Origin: Heliocidaris erythrogramma
Taxonomy: Eukaryota; Echinodermata; Echinoidea; Camarodonta; Echinometridae
DNA length: 64,000 nucleotides
Direction of reading: 5' to 3'
NCBI GenBank assembly: GCA_025617745.1
Contig: CM046853.1
Location: 17,777,036 to 17,841,035 of the forward strand
The notes beneath the pieces are model-generated. The model was not told the origin of the DNA and did no database searches. It saw only the letters and a program-made list of their open reading frames with translations. The position numbers and the translations under genes were made by a program. Positions 24,746 through 37,417 of the stretch are shown piece after piece. Position 1 is the stretch's first letter; the number at the start of each line of letters is the position of its first letter.

Positions 24746-26265
24746 TCATCGACGACGATCACTGACTTCCATACCGACTTCCATTGAGATTATTGACACA
24801 ATATAAATCACTCTACTTCGTATTGCTCTAAGATGCACATAAATATTAACACTGGCGAAAAGTAATCTAATACAAATCCAAATAGGTGATTTGTAATGGA
24901 TATATGTACGGAATTGTACTTAGGTATAATATCGATAACTCCTATATAGGCCTCTACAGAGACCGCGGAACGTTTTTGAAAGTGGGGGGGGGGGGCGGTC
25001 CCTGCTCTATATAGCCTATTTTTATCTGAAATATGATTATTATAGCTCATGTAATATCTAGTAAACCTTCATCTATTTAAAAAAAAAGGATGATGGAAAA
25101 CATACGTGAAACAGAGGAATTACATGTATCGGTATGTCAATGCCCTTCACAAGTTAATTTAGTTTCATTTTTTTTTGTGTGTGGGCCTCTCTCAATACCT
25201 AAATCAGTATTTTAAAAATGTGGTCTTTATATTTCATTTTTATCCTCCATTGACTCATCTTATTGATTAGTGTTAGCATGCTGTTGCAAAGGACAATGAA
25301 ATTAAGTCATTTTGATAAATACATGTACCTATAATTAGCTATGCAAATGAAGAAGAATTCGAACGATTACCGTAACATTTTTGTCACGTTCCGTTCGTTT
25401 TATTCGTCCTACATCCTTCTTCATACTTTTCTAATTCTCTCTCTCTCTCCCTCTCCCTCTCAAGCTCTAAAAGGGGAAGTCCGGTCCCAAAATTACTTGG
25501 TTTTGATAGAAGGATAAAAACCAGACCAACAGATCAAAAAAGGTTTAACAAAAATCGGACAACAGATAAAAAAAGGTTATGAATGTTTCAGTGGCATGAA
25601 AAACTGGAGAAACAATGAAAATCATAGACAAATTGGCAACTCATTCATGAGTTTGTGATGTGATGAGTGAAAACTCTTCTTGGACAAAAATTGAGAATTG
25701 TATTATGAATATAAACAAAATAACTGATAAGTTGTGTACCAATGACATTGCAAACCCATGACTGAGTTGCCAATTTGTTTAGTGATTTTCATTGCATCTC
25801 TAATTTTTCATGCCACTAAAAATTTCATAATTTTCTTATTAGTTGTCAAATTTCCCTCAACTTTTTTTGATCTGTAGGTCTGATTTTTCTGTTTCTATTA
25901 ATACAAGTTATTTTTGGACTGGACTTCCCCTTTGATATTCCCCACGTCCGCTCTCCATCCTTCTCCCTCTGTCTGTCAGTCTGTCTCTCTCCTCCCCTCT
26001 TTATATCTTGTGGCTCTCTTTCTGCCTTTCTCTTTTGCATCTCACATTTTACATTATTTCGGATACCCATCTTCTACTCTCTTTCTCTCTCTCTGTTATA
26101 TTCTTCGTATTTTCTTGTCTCTCGAGTTATTTCCCGGTTTATTTTTATCCCGGTTAATTTTTATCCATGTATATTCTGTGATTTCGAAAGCATTTTTTTA
26201 TACGAAAATAAAGTACATGTATCATTGATATGATGTTGCAATAAATGAATATAGATTGAACGACT
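24746..26265 (+). other. Probable 3' UTR of cathepsin Z
   Basis: No coding sequence follows the stop. AATAAA at 26207-26212 and 26240-26245 is followed by a T/GT-rich stretch (about 26270-26287), typical of a poly(A) site. The transcript would include the MITE at 25470-25933. An earlier, undetected site is possible. Confidence 0.45.
25470..25933. mobile_element. MITE with AAAGGGGAAGTCC termini
   Basis: Left AAAGGGGAAGTCCGGTCC and right GGACTGGACTTCCCCTTT are inverted, and the match extends about 200 bp with scattered differences, including the (C)AGATCAAAAAA(A)GGTT region and the GGCATGAAAAA/TTTTTCATGCC region. 464 bp, non-coding. No certain target duplication. Confidence 0.82.
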
Positions 26266-26544
26266 CAAATGTTTTTTTTTGTGTGTGCATTTCATTAATT
26301 TTTCATTTCTCTTTATTTTAACATGTAATAAAGAGAAAAAGAAATGACAGAGGGCCATTATAAACAAACATTATGTACGCCTTACATATAAAATAACGTA
26401 CATGTCGTCTTCATAATTTTATTTATCGAACTCTCCTGATATGAATGCAATAGTGTTTGTTGATTCATTCTTTCAAAGAAGTACTGGAAAATCATTCCTC
26501 TAATATATGCATCATGTCCATAAGAGAATAACTCAAAGTGCATA

Positions 26545-26734
26545 TACACTCTACAAAAACTAAAGTGTTCAAGCACCATTTAAAATGGCCGAGGGGTGAC
26601 CAATTTTTCAAAATGGTAGAATAACACTTTTAACATGCTGGATGCAACACGATAAAGGCTGAATCCATTTATTAAAAGTGGTCACTCGTCGGCCCTTTTA
26701 AATGGTGATTTAACACTTTCGTTTTTAGAGTGTA
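26545..26734. mobile_element. Palindromic Tc1/mariner-like MITE with TA duplication
   Basis: Ends TACACTCTACAAAAAC and GTTTTTAGAGTGTA are inverted for about 55 bp each, covering the AAAGTGTT and AAAATGGCCGA blocks. TA flanks both sides (26543-26544, 26735-26736). 190 bp. Confidence 0.82.
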
Positions 26735-26974
26735 TAACATCTAAACAAGGCGAATATATTGTGTAGTTGTGAATCTGTGATATTTTGTAAAAATCACATT
26801 TTCTACAAGGAGTAGATATGCCACCTAGCCTTTTACCATAGTCATTTTTATTGCTGATGTGCAGCAATACACACTAATCAGTTTCATTTGAAACACGAAA
26901 TGTCATCGTAACAGTCATCACAATACCCATAATCTATAAGCACCAATGATGGAGGTATTTTTAAAATGCGTATA

Positions 26975-28641
26975 CAGTTAACAACAAAATTATTCATACC
27001 CCTTGGAAAATTATAGTTTTTTGCATTTTTCCTAAAAATGAATGGTTAACTGAATTTAATTGCACATCACTTGAATACATTTAGTTATCTGCAAATGAAT
27101 GCTGTTTCTGGTTTCACCTCATTTGCATAACAATAGAAAAGGTGAATTATCCAAACTGGGTGATGTTCAAAATTATTCATACCCTTGGTGATCTATTGAC
27201 TTTGTCAATCAGTATGAATCCAGTCCTTGTGATTAATGCTCGTAACACTTTCTTCACACTGTCACAATGCTTCTGGAGGTCTCTACTGAGATATCAGGCC
27301 AATACCTGGTCTCCAATGGCCCAATCTCCTTGAGGATGTTGTCCACACATGCCATCACCTGGTCTTCAGGGGATTCGATGGATTTAAAGCAGATTTTGTG
27401 TTTGCAGGTGGTGTAGTTTTAGACGTCATGAGGATAGGACTATGATATTGATATTTTCGTTAATATTCCTTACATTTTAATGACAATTCTGTATCTAAGT
27501 TGAAACAAAGCACTCTTCCTGGAGAGACTTCCCTAGAGGCATTCACTGTTGCACTGTCAAGGGAAGGTATTTCCTGATACTTTTGTTCCATTATTATTAT
27601 TAAGAATGTTTAGGGAGGCCATGGTAGTTGTCTAAAGGTTGGATGGTGCCAATTTTATCAGTTTATTCAGTTACACTGATTGACACATTTTTGATATGGA
27701 CACCTGCAAGTGGGTACTCTAGTGAAGCTTAAAATACTGATCTTTATGTTCCAGTGCACTGTCAAAGTGGTAGCATTTTGTGCACTGCAGCTGGTAACAT
27801 GGAGGGCATATGGTATAGATTTGGTTTACATTCATTTTGATATCAAGGATTGTAGCTTTCATACCAAAGATACAAAGAATATACCATATGAAGATTGATA
27901 TACAGTAACAGTCAATGTGGGATGTGTATGGTACTCAAAGGTTACATACTGTTATTCATGGTGACCTGACGTTAGAGTCATGCAATGACTTGAATATCAC
28001 CAACATGGCCTTCCTGAGCACTCTGATTAAGAATGGGGCCAATGAATAAAGGTGAACCCTCCCACAGGCAGTGCAAAAGGGAAGGGCTCTTCAGGAATGG
28101 TGCTTTGCTTCATAAGTAGATACAGAATTTTCATTAAAATGCATGGAATAAATGACCGAAAATTTCAATATCAAAGTCCTGTCATCGTGAAGTCGATAAC
28201 TGCATCACCTGTAGGACACGAAATCTAATGAACTCCCTGAAGGTCAGGTGAAGGCATGTGTGGACACATCCTCAAGGAGATTGAGCCATTGGAGAACAGG
28301 TACTGGCCTGATATCCCAGCAGAGACCCCTCCGGAAGCCTTGTGACGGTGTATTAAAATAAAGTGAATTACAAGCATTAATCACAAGGACCGGATTCATA
28401 CTGATTGACAAAGTCAATAAATCATCAAGGGTATGAATAATTTTGAACATCGCCCAGTTTGGATAACTCACCTTTTCTATTGTTATGCAAATGAGGTGAA
28501 ACCCGAAACGGCATTCATTTGCAGATGATAACTAAATGTATTCAAGTGATGTGCAAGTAACTTCATCTAACCATTCATTTTTAGGAAAAATGCAAAAAAC
28601 TATAATTTTCCAAGGGGTATGAATAATTTTGTTGTTAACTG
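26975..28641. mobile_element. Tc1/mariner-like foldback element with ~560-bp inverted arms
   Basis: Starts CAGTTAACAACAAAATTATT and ends with its inverse, flanked by TA at 26973-26974 and 28642-28643. Arms 26975-~27535 and ~28075-28641 match in inverted orientation with moderate divergence and small indels. TTATTCATACCC also recurs as an inner repeat about 200 bp from each end, like the IR/DR layout of some Tc1 elements. The ~540-bp centre has no transposase. Stem-loop DNA of this size is unusual for a simple MITE. Confidence 0.88.
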
Positions 28642-28643
28642 TA

Positions 28644-29131
28644 TATAACCTCTTAAGTCAAAACGCAAAGTTTATGGTCTAGCATTTAGTATTGAAAGTT
28701 GAATTATATTCCGTACAATTGCATACAATAAACACTATATTAAACAGCAATATTCCTGAGCTGAAACATGAATGTGTAAAAAAATAAAACAAAATAAAAA
28801 CAAAATTTTTAAAAAAGCAAAACAAATAATAATAAAAAGAACAATCCTAAAGACATATTTTTGATTTAAAAATTCAGTTATGACTCTTTGCAAAAAACAA
28901 CACTTCGCTGTTGTATATATTATTTTTTGAAAATACAATTTGAATGTAGTACATGTACTTTCATTTCAAATATACGCATAGGCGTAGCCGGGGGCACAGC
29001 GGGGTCACCTCCTTCGTTCATCCGCTAAAAAAAAGTCCACCTACCATGCCTCTATATACCCGAGGTGTTTGGAGGTCCCCCCCCCCCCCCGGCTACCGTT
29101 TGTTTGGCTGCATCAATGCGAAAACATTAGT
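28644..29131. other. Spacer with small inverted repeat, no gene
   Basis: AT-rich DNA up to about 28970, then a ~120-bp stretch bounded by GTAGCCGGGGG (28984-28994) and CCCCCGGCTAC, probably a tiny hAT-like remnant. No coding sequence. Confidence 0.5.
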
Positions 29132-32100
29132 TTTCAATTTCAATTCAAAATCATTTTATTTCCAACAATAACACTTACAAATAAAATACAGAACATTCAT
29201 TATATCAATTACAAAGTACACAAAAAGTGCAACAAATTTCGTTTAGAATGTTCAAAATACAATGGAAAATAACATATGAAGGAAAAGAGAGACCCACTAA
29301 AAAGACAAGCTTGTAGTTTGTGGATCACTCAAATAAATAAATAAGAAGTGTGAAGGACTACGGGATTAAAAAAAAAGAGAAAAGAAAAAAGAAATAAATG
29401 CGACACGCAACAGTAAAACAAAACACATACAGGATGCAGAAGAGAACAAGACAGGCAGCGCCGGAGCAGAACAGTAGAGTAGATTGGGAGAAGAGGAGAA
29501 GATTAGATAGGAAGAAGAGCAGAGTTCTACAGCGCAATCGATGCTTACGGTCAAAAATGTCATTAGCCGGTGGACGATGTTTAAAAGAAAAAAAAAAATA
29601 ATAAATGTAAAACATCAGTCTCGTGTGAAAAGCATGAAGGGTTGGTGGGAGATATAGTGTTGAATTAAATATTTCTTTAGCTTTGTTTAAATGTTAAAAT
29701 ACTTTGGGCATTTTTAATGTTTTCATCCAGTTGGTTCCAAAACCTTGGGCCAGTATAAACAAAAGTATTTTGAGCTAGTATTATTCGTAATAATGGTAAA
29801 TGATATTCATTGGACCTGCGAGTAGGGTAATTATGGACATGATCATTTCTAAGAAATATATTATCGAATATTTTAGGTAGTTCATTATTCTTAAACTTAA
29901 ACATTAATTGACCTAGCTGATGAAGGTATAAATCTTTGACTTTAAGTATGTTATTATTGAAAAATAATTCATCAGTATGAGCACGAAATTGTACATTAAA
30001 TATTATTCTCAATGATTTTTTCTGTAATAATAACAATTTATCAAGTAAATATTGGTGTGTATTTCCCCATATTAGCATACCATAGTTTAAATACGGTAAT
30101 ATCAAACTATGGTATAAAGTAAGCAGAGTAGATGGAGGAAAACATAATTTCATCTTATTGATGATGTCAATATTACGAGAAATAGTTTGACAACAATTAT
30201 TAATATGGTATTTCCATGACAATTTGTTATCGACATGTACTCCAAGAAATTTAATACAAGTGACTTCTTTTAAAGGGGTGTCATCAATTATTACTTTGTC
30301 AGGCATAAAAGTCATTAATATAAATAATAAATAATAGTGGCCCTAGTATGCTGCCTTGGGGAACGCCACAAGAGATGTCGCGCATAGCGGAAGCATGATT
30401 GTTGACAGAGACAAACTGTTGTCTGTTAGATAAGTAACTCCTGAACCACTCCAAGACCTTTCCGCGGATACCATAGTGATATAACTTATTACTTAAAATG
30501 TCATGGTTGACTGTATCAAAGGCCTTGGAGAATTCCAGGAAGACACCCACTGTATGACAAAAATTGTCCAAAGAGTTTATTACCTTTTCTACAAATGAAA
30601 GCAAGGCGTGTGTGGTGTTATGCTATTTACGGAACCCAAACTGAGAGTCAACTACTATATTACAATGTTGCAAAAAATTTATTGTCCTAGAATTTATCAT
30701 TTTTTCGAGTATTTTGGAGAAGCTAGTCGACAATGAAATGGGTCTGTAATTAGTTACATCAATTTTGTCTCCTTTTTAAATATTGGGACCACTTTTGCAA
30801 TCATACTAGATGGCACAATGCCGGACGATAGTGACAAGTTTAATATATAAGTAAAAGGATCCAAAATGCAGTTTATCTTTTTTAAAAGGAAATTTCCAGT
30901 CCCATCAAAACCAGGACTCTTATTGTTACTGAGACCTCCAACAATATCTCTTACTTCATCATTATGGACAGGGGTAAAGAATATGGAGTGTGGATTGGGC
31001 AATCCTAAAAACTCAGTAAAGTGTTTATCAAAGGGGGGTATTTCCTGGGCAAGATTAGTCCCCAGCGAAGAAAAATAATTACTAAATACTTGAGGTATGT
31101 CCGAGGGATCCTCATACAAGAGATTGCCCAGCTTGATTTTTGAAATTATACATTCTCTTTTTGAGGTATTCAGAGCATTTTTTATTATTTTCCACGTATT
31201 TTTCATATCATTTAAAAAAATAATTGTTTGGTATAATAGTTTCGCTTTTGTATTCGCAAACCTTTTGTAAGCGTATTCTTATAAGCAACATATTTAGATT
31301 TATTTTTTTCAGTAGGTTTTTGTTTTATGTTTATAAAACAAAATATATTTCCTATTAATTGATCTTAAAATTGATTTTGATATCCAGGGCAATCTTGGTA
31401 TTTTTTTGTAATTACTTTTTATGTTTCGCATTGGAATGAAAGTGTCTAAGTTTGATTCAATAATGGCAACAAAATTATTATATGATATATCAACATCCAA
31501 AGAATTAAATACTGGGGACCAATCCGCATTATTTAAACCTTCTTGTAGGCGTTCCAAGCTTTCTGGAGTAAAAAAGCTTCTCTTGGAAAACGTGCTCTTT
31601 TTACCCACTAGTTTCAGTGACGTGCATACAAATATGGGATAATGATCAGAAATATCAGTGAGTATAACGCCAGATTCAGGGAGGGGAAGAATATTACAAA
31701 ATATATCGTCAATAAGGGAGGCAGATTGATCAGCAACGCGAGTTGGCTTCGAATGAGGGGTAAAAAAGAACATGACAGAGTTTCAATAAATTCTTGGGCT
31801 GTGTTATCAGAGTTGCATTTCAACAAATCAATGTTAAAATCGCCAGCGAGGAAAGTATTTCTAGTATTAAAGAGAGGGTTACTAGTCAATTCATTAATAT
31901 AAGTTATAAAATCATTTAAACTTGATTTCGGGGGTCTATAAAGAACACCAATCAAGATGTTTTTGTCTTGGGGAATTTTCAATTCAATAAAAAGTGTTTC
32001 GGCAGAATCATTCTTGCAACGAAGTTGCTCATGAATGAAATAATCAATTTTTTCGGTAGAACGCCACCGCCAATTTTGTGCTGCCTATTGTTAACAACAA

Positions 32101-32700
32101 GGTCATAGCCTGGGAGGTTATACAGTTGGGATCTATCATCAGACAACCACGTTTCCGTAAGCCCATGCAATGACAGGATATTTGTCAAGGGCGCTCTCTA
32201 AAAGAAGTTGCAAATTATCAAAATTGTTATTAATACTTCTAATACTCATGTGAATGAATGAGAAACTATCATTAGTCACTGTGCTAATGTGACGACTAAA
32301 CTGATTCACAGTCACATAATTACATGACGGGTTTTGGGCTGGGTCATCAGGGTCAAAATTATAATCATATTTAGTGGCAGATAAATTATATTCAACTGAA
32401 ACACTATCCTCATAAGAGTTTCCATCGCCGTGTGTTTCTCTGGAAGAATGAATATCTATTAATGTGTCAAAAACGTCATCATTACTAATTGTATGAAAAG
32501 GTAAATCAATTGAGTTTGACATTTATAAAATATGTATAATTGTACTTATGGATTGAATGGCCCTTGGAACGAACATGATCGTGACCGTAGCAAAGAGAGT
32601 GCAGACCCTGAGGATAGACATGATAGAAGTGAACGAAGCGATTGGAGCAGAGAGTAGAGGATAGAGGATAGCACAGGATGACGAACACAACAAATACAAA
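29132..32700 (-). mobile_element. Degenerate CR1-like non-LTR retrotransposon lacking the RT catalytic box
   Basis: On the minus strand: endonuclease segments with IHMSIRSINNNFDN (about 32260), LTETWLSDD, GVLYRPPKSS, FLAGDFNIDL (about 31850) and TDISDHYPIF; then reverse transcriptase with NNKSPGFDG, FLEFSKAFDTVNHDIL and CGVPQGSILGPLLFIIYIND (about 30320). The next residues jump straight to a MTFMPDK segment, so the F/YADD box is missing. The C-terminal part continues 30315-29677 with KFLGVHVDNKLSWKYHIN, LPYLNYGMLIWG and NYPTRRSNEYHLP. Several frameshifts are present. The 3' end carries short TTTCAA repeats (29132-29147). The 5' end abuts a TTAA transposon at 32703. Confidence 0.88.
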
Positions 32701-32706
32701 CATTAA

Positions 32707-33885
32707 AGGGAAATCCAACCTTATTTTTTTCTATTGACGTTATATGGAGCGTAACTTGCTGATTAGTTTGATACCAAATTTAGCAAAATTGGACAGCTAT
32801 GAAGAAAGTTATAGAATGATGATCCCCCAAACACGTCTTTCGCCCGTCGTTTGCTGCACATGCATGGGGCCGCCATTTTCTATGTTTACAGTGGACATAG
32901 TCCACGAATGACGTATCTGTGGACATTAGACCTGTTTACTAATTTTATGCATACTTTGTGAACAAAAGTTTCTCTTGACGACTCAAAAGCTTGCCAGAGG
33001 CTTGCACGACATAGCAGCAACTAATGTATGCAAAATGGATTCCATCTATAGAGATGCCATTATGCATAGCAGGTGCACCAAATAGTTTGTAACTAAAGAT
33101 TCTGGAGAGAAACATGCAAAATGTGCAGTAAATTAGTAAACAGGTCTATTCCTAGCCTAGATTCTATCTGGGTTTTTTTTTTTTTAATTTGGTTTATTCT
33201 CCTATGCTACTCTTTCTCTACACGCATATCCCACACAGAGCGCGACTCTGTGTGTATAAGTAATTAATTCAGAACACAACAATTGCCATTGTGTTTTGCA
33301 GCTGTCGTTTCTCCCAACCTTTTGCGGTCCAGTGTCATTAATGATTCATGACTCTGGGGCTAAAAAAGTGTTCTGGAATTTCAACTGCAACACACAATGG
33401 CAATAATTGTGCTCTGGTTTGTGGCCTCGCTTTTTTTTAAAAGTGAACAATGTAATTAAATATTCAGAGAAATATTTAAAGAAGTATTCAGAGAAACATA
33501 ATAGAACTTGCCCCAATTTTTTTTTTTTTATACCTTAGAGTCCTTTGCAATTCCACACAATTTTGGGGATTGCGCGATTACTGGAGAGTTGCGTCCTGTG
33601 TGGGATATGCATGTCGAGAAAGAGCAGGGTAGGGGAATAAACCAAATAAAATATAAAAAAGTGACACAATCTAGACTAGCCAGTTGTCCACAGATACGTC
33701 ATTCGTGGAAAATGGCGGCCCCCATGTGCAGCAGACGACGGGTGAAAGAAGTGTTTGGTGAGATCTAAAACATTCTATAACTTTCTTCATAGCTGTACAA
33801 TTTTGGTAAATTTGGTATCAAATTAATCAGCAAGTTACGCTTCATAGAATATCAATAGAAAAAAAAATCAAGGTTAGATTTCCCT
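32707..33885. mobile_element. TTAA-target DNA transposon (non-autonomous), host of a nested MITE
   Basis: Ends AGGGAAATCCAACCTT and AAGGTTAGATTTCCCT are flanked by TTAA at 32703-32706 and 33886-33889. The arms are inverted for about 220 bp, with shared GCAAGTTACG, GGTATCAAA, CGTCGTCTGCTGCACATG-like and CCACAGATACGTCATTCGTGG blocks. A MITE at 32928-33147 splits the left arm. Another inverted pair (CACAACAATTGCCATTGTG, about 33277-33295; inverse near 33390-33410) lies inside. TTAA fits piggyBac or Kolobok. No transposase is present. Confidence 0.86.
32928..33147. mobile_element. MITE (AGACCTGTTTACTAA family), copy 1
   Basis: 220 bp with inverted ends AGACCTGTTTACTAATTT and AAATTAGTAAACAGGTCT. 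The interior matches the copies at 60920-61130 and 62077-63079 in opposite orientation (CTATGCATAATGGCATCTCT, GGCAAGCCTCTGGCAAGC). It sits within the left arm of the TTAA element. Confidence 0.85.
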
Positions 33886-33889
33886 TTAA

Positions 33890-34319
33890 AGATGGAGCTA
33901 TATATATTTTTTTGGTTGTGTGCGCCAGAAGGCGGCCGGCCCGCCCACACTGCAGTGCTCGCTTATTTTTGCTTGATTTACCTTGTCTTTTGTTGAATTC
34001 GTGTCTGTAGTCACTTATATTATGTTTGTACTCATATCCTGGAAGCCACTAGATTAATTTAGAGCTATATTGGTTTGTACTTTTCTTACATTTAGCTTGT
34101 GATTTTTGAGCTTTTGCTTGCTACTGTACACATATATGCATGCAGCCATGCTGCACATGCTATAGACTTACATCACCTTGTGCAGTTGATCTGTTAACTC
34201 ATGCCTAAACCATTCACCTTCACAATGAAGCTCACTACATTAGCAGTATTTCTGTTGCCTCTTTGTATACTATACTGCGAGTGTTATTCAGTTAGACTCC
34301 ATCTACGCATTACATAGAC
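33890..34319. other. Spacer between TTAA element and LINE, no gene seen
   Basis: Contains no recognised open frame or repeat terminus. Part may belong to the 5' region of the following L2-like element, whose 5' limit is uncertain. Confidence 0.4.
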
Positions 34320-37300
34320 ATGATGTGAGTGTTTATTTAAAACCTACATCTAAGGTATACACGCTGACACGAAAGCTTATTGGTTCTCCTGTTCAGTATT
34401 ATTCTAACACTGATTCTACCTTACGAATTCTGATATTAATAATGTGGCGATGTAAAGCCCAGTCTTGGGCCAGTCATTCAAAGGCAAGGCTCTCATGATC
34501 GTACTAGGTATTCATTAATCAGTAACACAAGATACTCATATGAAATTGGAACTCTATATTCCTTCAATAAGAGATATTCATCTCAATTCCATTCTGAAAA
34601 TGATGAGCTGTAGGATATGTATTCAAGCATCGCCCGAGAGCTTCTAAGCATGGCGTTGGAGTTGCTTTTTTGTACAGGGACAATCTCCATGTCGACATCA
34701 ACGACCCAGGACACTTCAATACTTTTGAACTGATGTCGGGAACGATATCTGATGGTCAGGTCAAACTCGAGGTCATTGACTTTTCTACACTCTTAGATGA
34801 GAGGATGTTCCGGCCTTATCCACTTGTGATAACTGGATACCTGAACGTCCATCTTGACAATCCTTCGTCTCCTTATACTGTCAGGTTTCTTGACGTCATC
34901 AGTAGTCATGGTCTAACTCAGCTGGTTACATCACCCACACATGATCGTGGTCACATCTTAGATGTTGTCCTTGTGCGTAACTGTGATAGGTTGCAGACAT
35001 CTTCGCTTCAAGTCGTTCCAGGTATATCGGACCATTCAACCATGCACTTGCTTCCTTCGATTTCCCAAAGCTCCACGGCTTGACAGAGTATACACATCAC
35101 GTAACATCAGAGATCTAGACCGGAAAACCTTTGCGAATAATGTTGCTGCTAGTGACATCACTAGAGAATGTCGACACTGCAGTGGGCAATTACAACGCTG
35201 TTATATCTTCTCTTCTTGATAGTCATGCTCCTGCCATAACTCGCAAAGTCAAGAATCGTGTCGATAATCCATGGTATACATCTGATATCACCAGAGCTAA
35301 ACGGAAATGTAGGCAATTGGAGCGCAGATGGCGGTCTAATTTGGTAAACTCCATGCAGACCGTCAGATGTATACTCCGCACATCGTAATCTCGTGAACCG
35401 TCTGGTGGAACAATCTAAACGTTCCTACTACACCAGCCTCATACTGACTGTGGAAATGACTCAAAGAAACTGTTTTCTACAGCCAACTTTCTACTGAACC
35501 GCAAACAAAGTTCCCTTCTTCCTTCTCACGTCAACAGCACAGAGATGGCCCAACGATTCATCGATTTCTTCCACTCCAAGATACGGTGACTCTCTAACTC
35601 CTGATGAGTCATTACCTGATCCTCTTTCAGCAGCATCGCTGGAGACTATTCAACCTACCACGCAAGATGAAATTCACGAACTTCTCGGTAGACTTCCAGC
35701 AAAGTCCTGTCAACTAGACCCGATCAACACTACTCTTATTAAGGAATAAGGATTGCTCCTCATCATTCGCCTCTATTATTTCTCAGATCGTAAACTTAAG
35801 TATTGATCAGGTTCACGTTCCTTCTATGCTTCAAACTGCACATGTTATTCCTGTACTGAAGAAGCCTAACCTTGATTCTGAAATTTTATCCAACTATCGT
35901 CCAGTTTCAAATCATCCATTTTTGTACTCGAAAGAAGTCTAGATTAACAGACTACTGTCTTGATAACAACTTGCTTGATTCATTTCAATCCGCTTACCGT
36001 CCTCATAGTGTAGAGACCCTCCTTCTTAATGTATCTAGTTCCATTCTCCAGGAAATGGATGCGGGTAAGGTAACTGCCATGATACTCCTCGATCTGTCTT
36101 CCGCCTTCGATACTGTTAACCACAACATTTTGTTGAATACTCTTATATCACTTGGTATTGAAGGTAAAGCCCTACAATGGTTCAGGTCATACTTGTCTCA
36201 GGTCATACTTGTCTCATCACTCACAAGCCGTCTTGATCAATGGTTGTTCTTCAGAGTTCTTACCGCTTACATGTGGTGTTCCGCAAGGCTCTGTGGGCGG
36301 GCCCATCCTTTTTTCTTTATATCTGATTGGACTGAAAATCATTCTTCGGTATCACTCTTTGTAATATCACATTTATGCCGACGATATTCAAATTTTCACG
36401 CCTCTTTCAAACCTCATTCAGCTACTGCTGCTGGCGCTATCCACAATCTTGAAACTTGTGTAAAGGATGTTCACAAATGGTTAAGCTCACATTCTTTGAA
36501 GTTAAATTTTTCCAAATGCGAATTCTTACTGTTTGGTTCTAAGACTCAGTTGTCTAAGGTTCCTTTCACATCTCTTGCTATTGCAGGTCACAATATTGCC
36601 GTGTCTCAAGCTTGTCGTAACCTTGGTGTGTTCCTCGATTCTAATATGACAATGTCTACTCATATTCAGTATGTTTGTAAATCTGTACGTTATCAGTTAC
36701 GTAACCTTGGATTTATACGTAAATACTTAACTCGCAGTGCCACAGAGAAGATTGTGCATGCTTTCGTTTCATCTCGACTTGATTTCGGAAATGCCCTACT
36801 GTTTAATTTGCCCCAACCTCAAATTGCACGTCTGCAGAAATTATAGAATGCCGCTGCTTGTGTAGTTACCCTTCGCAAATCACATCACACCTGTCCTCAA
36901 AGCATTGCACTGGTTGCCAGTGAGTGAACGTGTTTTATTTAAAATCCTTCTGCTCGTATATAATTGCGTTCATGGTTCTGCTCCACAGTAGAATATTACT
37001 CTAATTAATAGATACACCCAATCAAGATCATTACGTTCCCAAAAATCAGGATTTCTTTTTGTTCCCAAACGCACTACTAAGTGCGGGAAAGAGGTTTGTT
37101 CATGCTGGGTCCTCACTGTGGAACTGTCTCCCTCGAGAGATCCGCAAAACCAATTCTGTTGAAGTATTTAAAACCAAACTTAAGACATACTTGTATAATT
37201 CTGTATATGCATAATTTGCTGTTTTGTTTCTTCATTTTCTCTCCTTTCACCTGTGCGCCTTGAGCATTTAAGTTTAAATGGATTTGGCGCCTAATAAATC

Positions 37301-37330
37301 ACATGTATTATTATTGTTATTATTATACGA
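34320..37330 (+). mobile_element. Degenerate L2-like non-LTR retrotransposon
   Basis: Plus-strand endonuclease remnants: GVGVAFLYRDNLHVD (about 34655), LVITGYLNVHLDN (about 34830, the GDFN site altered to GYLN) and VPGISDHS. A DNPWYTSDI segment follows. Reverse transcriptase pieces are NYRPVSN (about 35890), LLDSFQSAYRPHSVET, ILLDLSSAFDTVNHNIL, LTCGVPQGSVGGPILF (about 36270-36318) and a YADDIQIF box (about 36375), then KLNFSKCEFLLFGSK, ACRNLGVFLDSNM and SRLDFGNALLFNLP. It ends with GCGCCTTGAGCA, TTTGGCGCCTAATAAA and a (TATTAT)n tail, the usual L2-type 3' end. A tandem repeat of about 17 bp (TCAGGTCATACTTGTCT, about 36183-36217) and several frameshifts break the ORF. Confidence 0.88.
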
Positions 37331-37417
37331 CATACAGTATATACAATAATGTTGCAAATTTGTTTCATATGCAAAAGGCAAAATATTACAACCGTAAGAC
37401 GAACAGGCATCCGCAGC

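Noticed and set aside
29398..29601. Basic 67-codon ORF
   Set aside because: It falls in the 3' untranslated part of the CR1-like LINE, antisense to it, with no homology recognised.
30754..31206. Host gene with 150-codon ORF
   Set aside because: Contains the NNKSPGFDG region of a reverse transcriptase and belongs to the LINE at 29132-32700.
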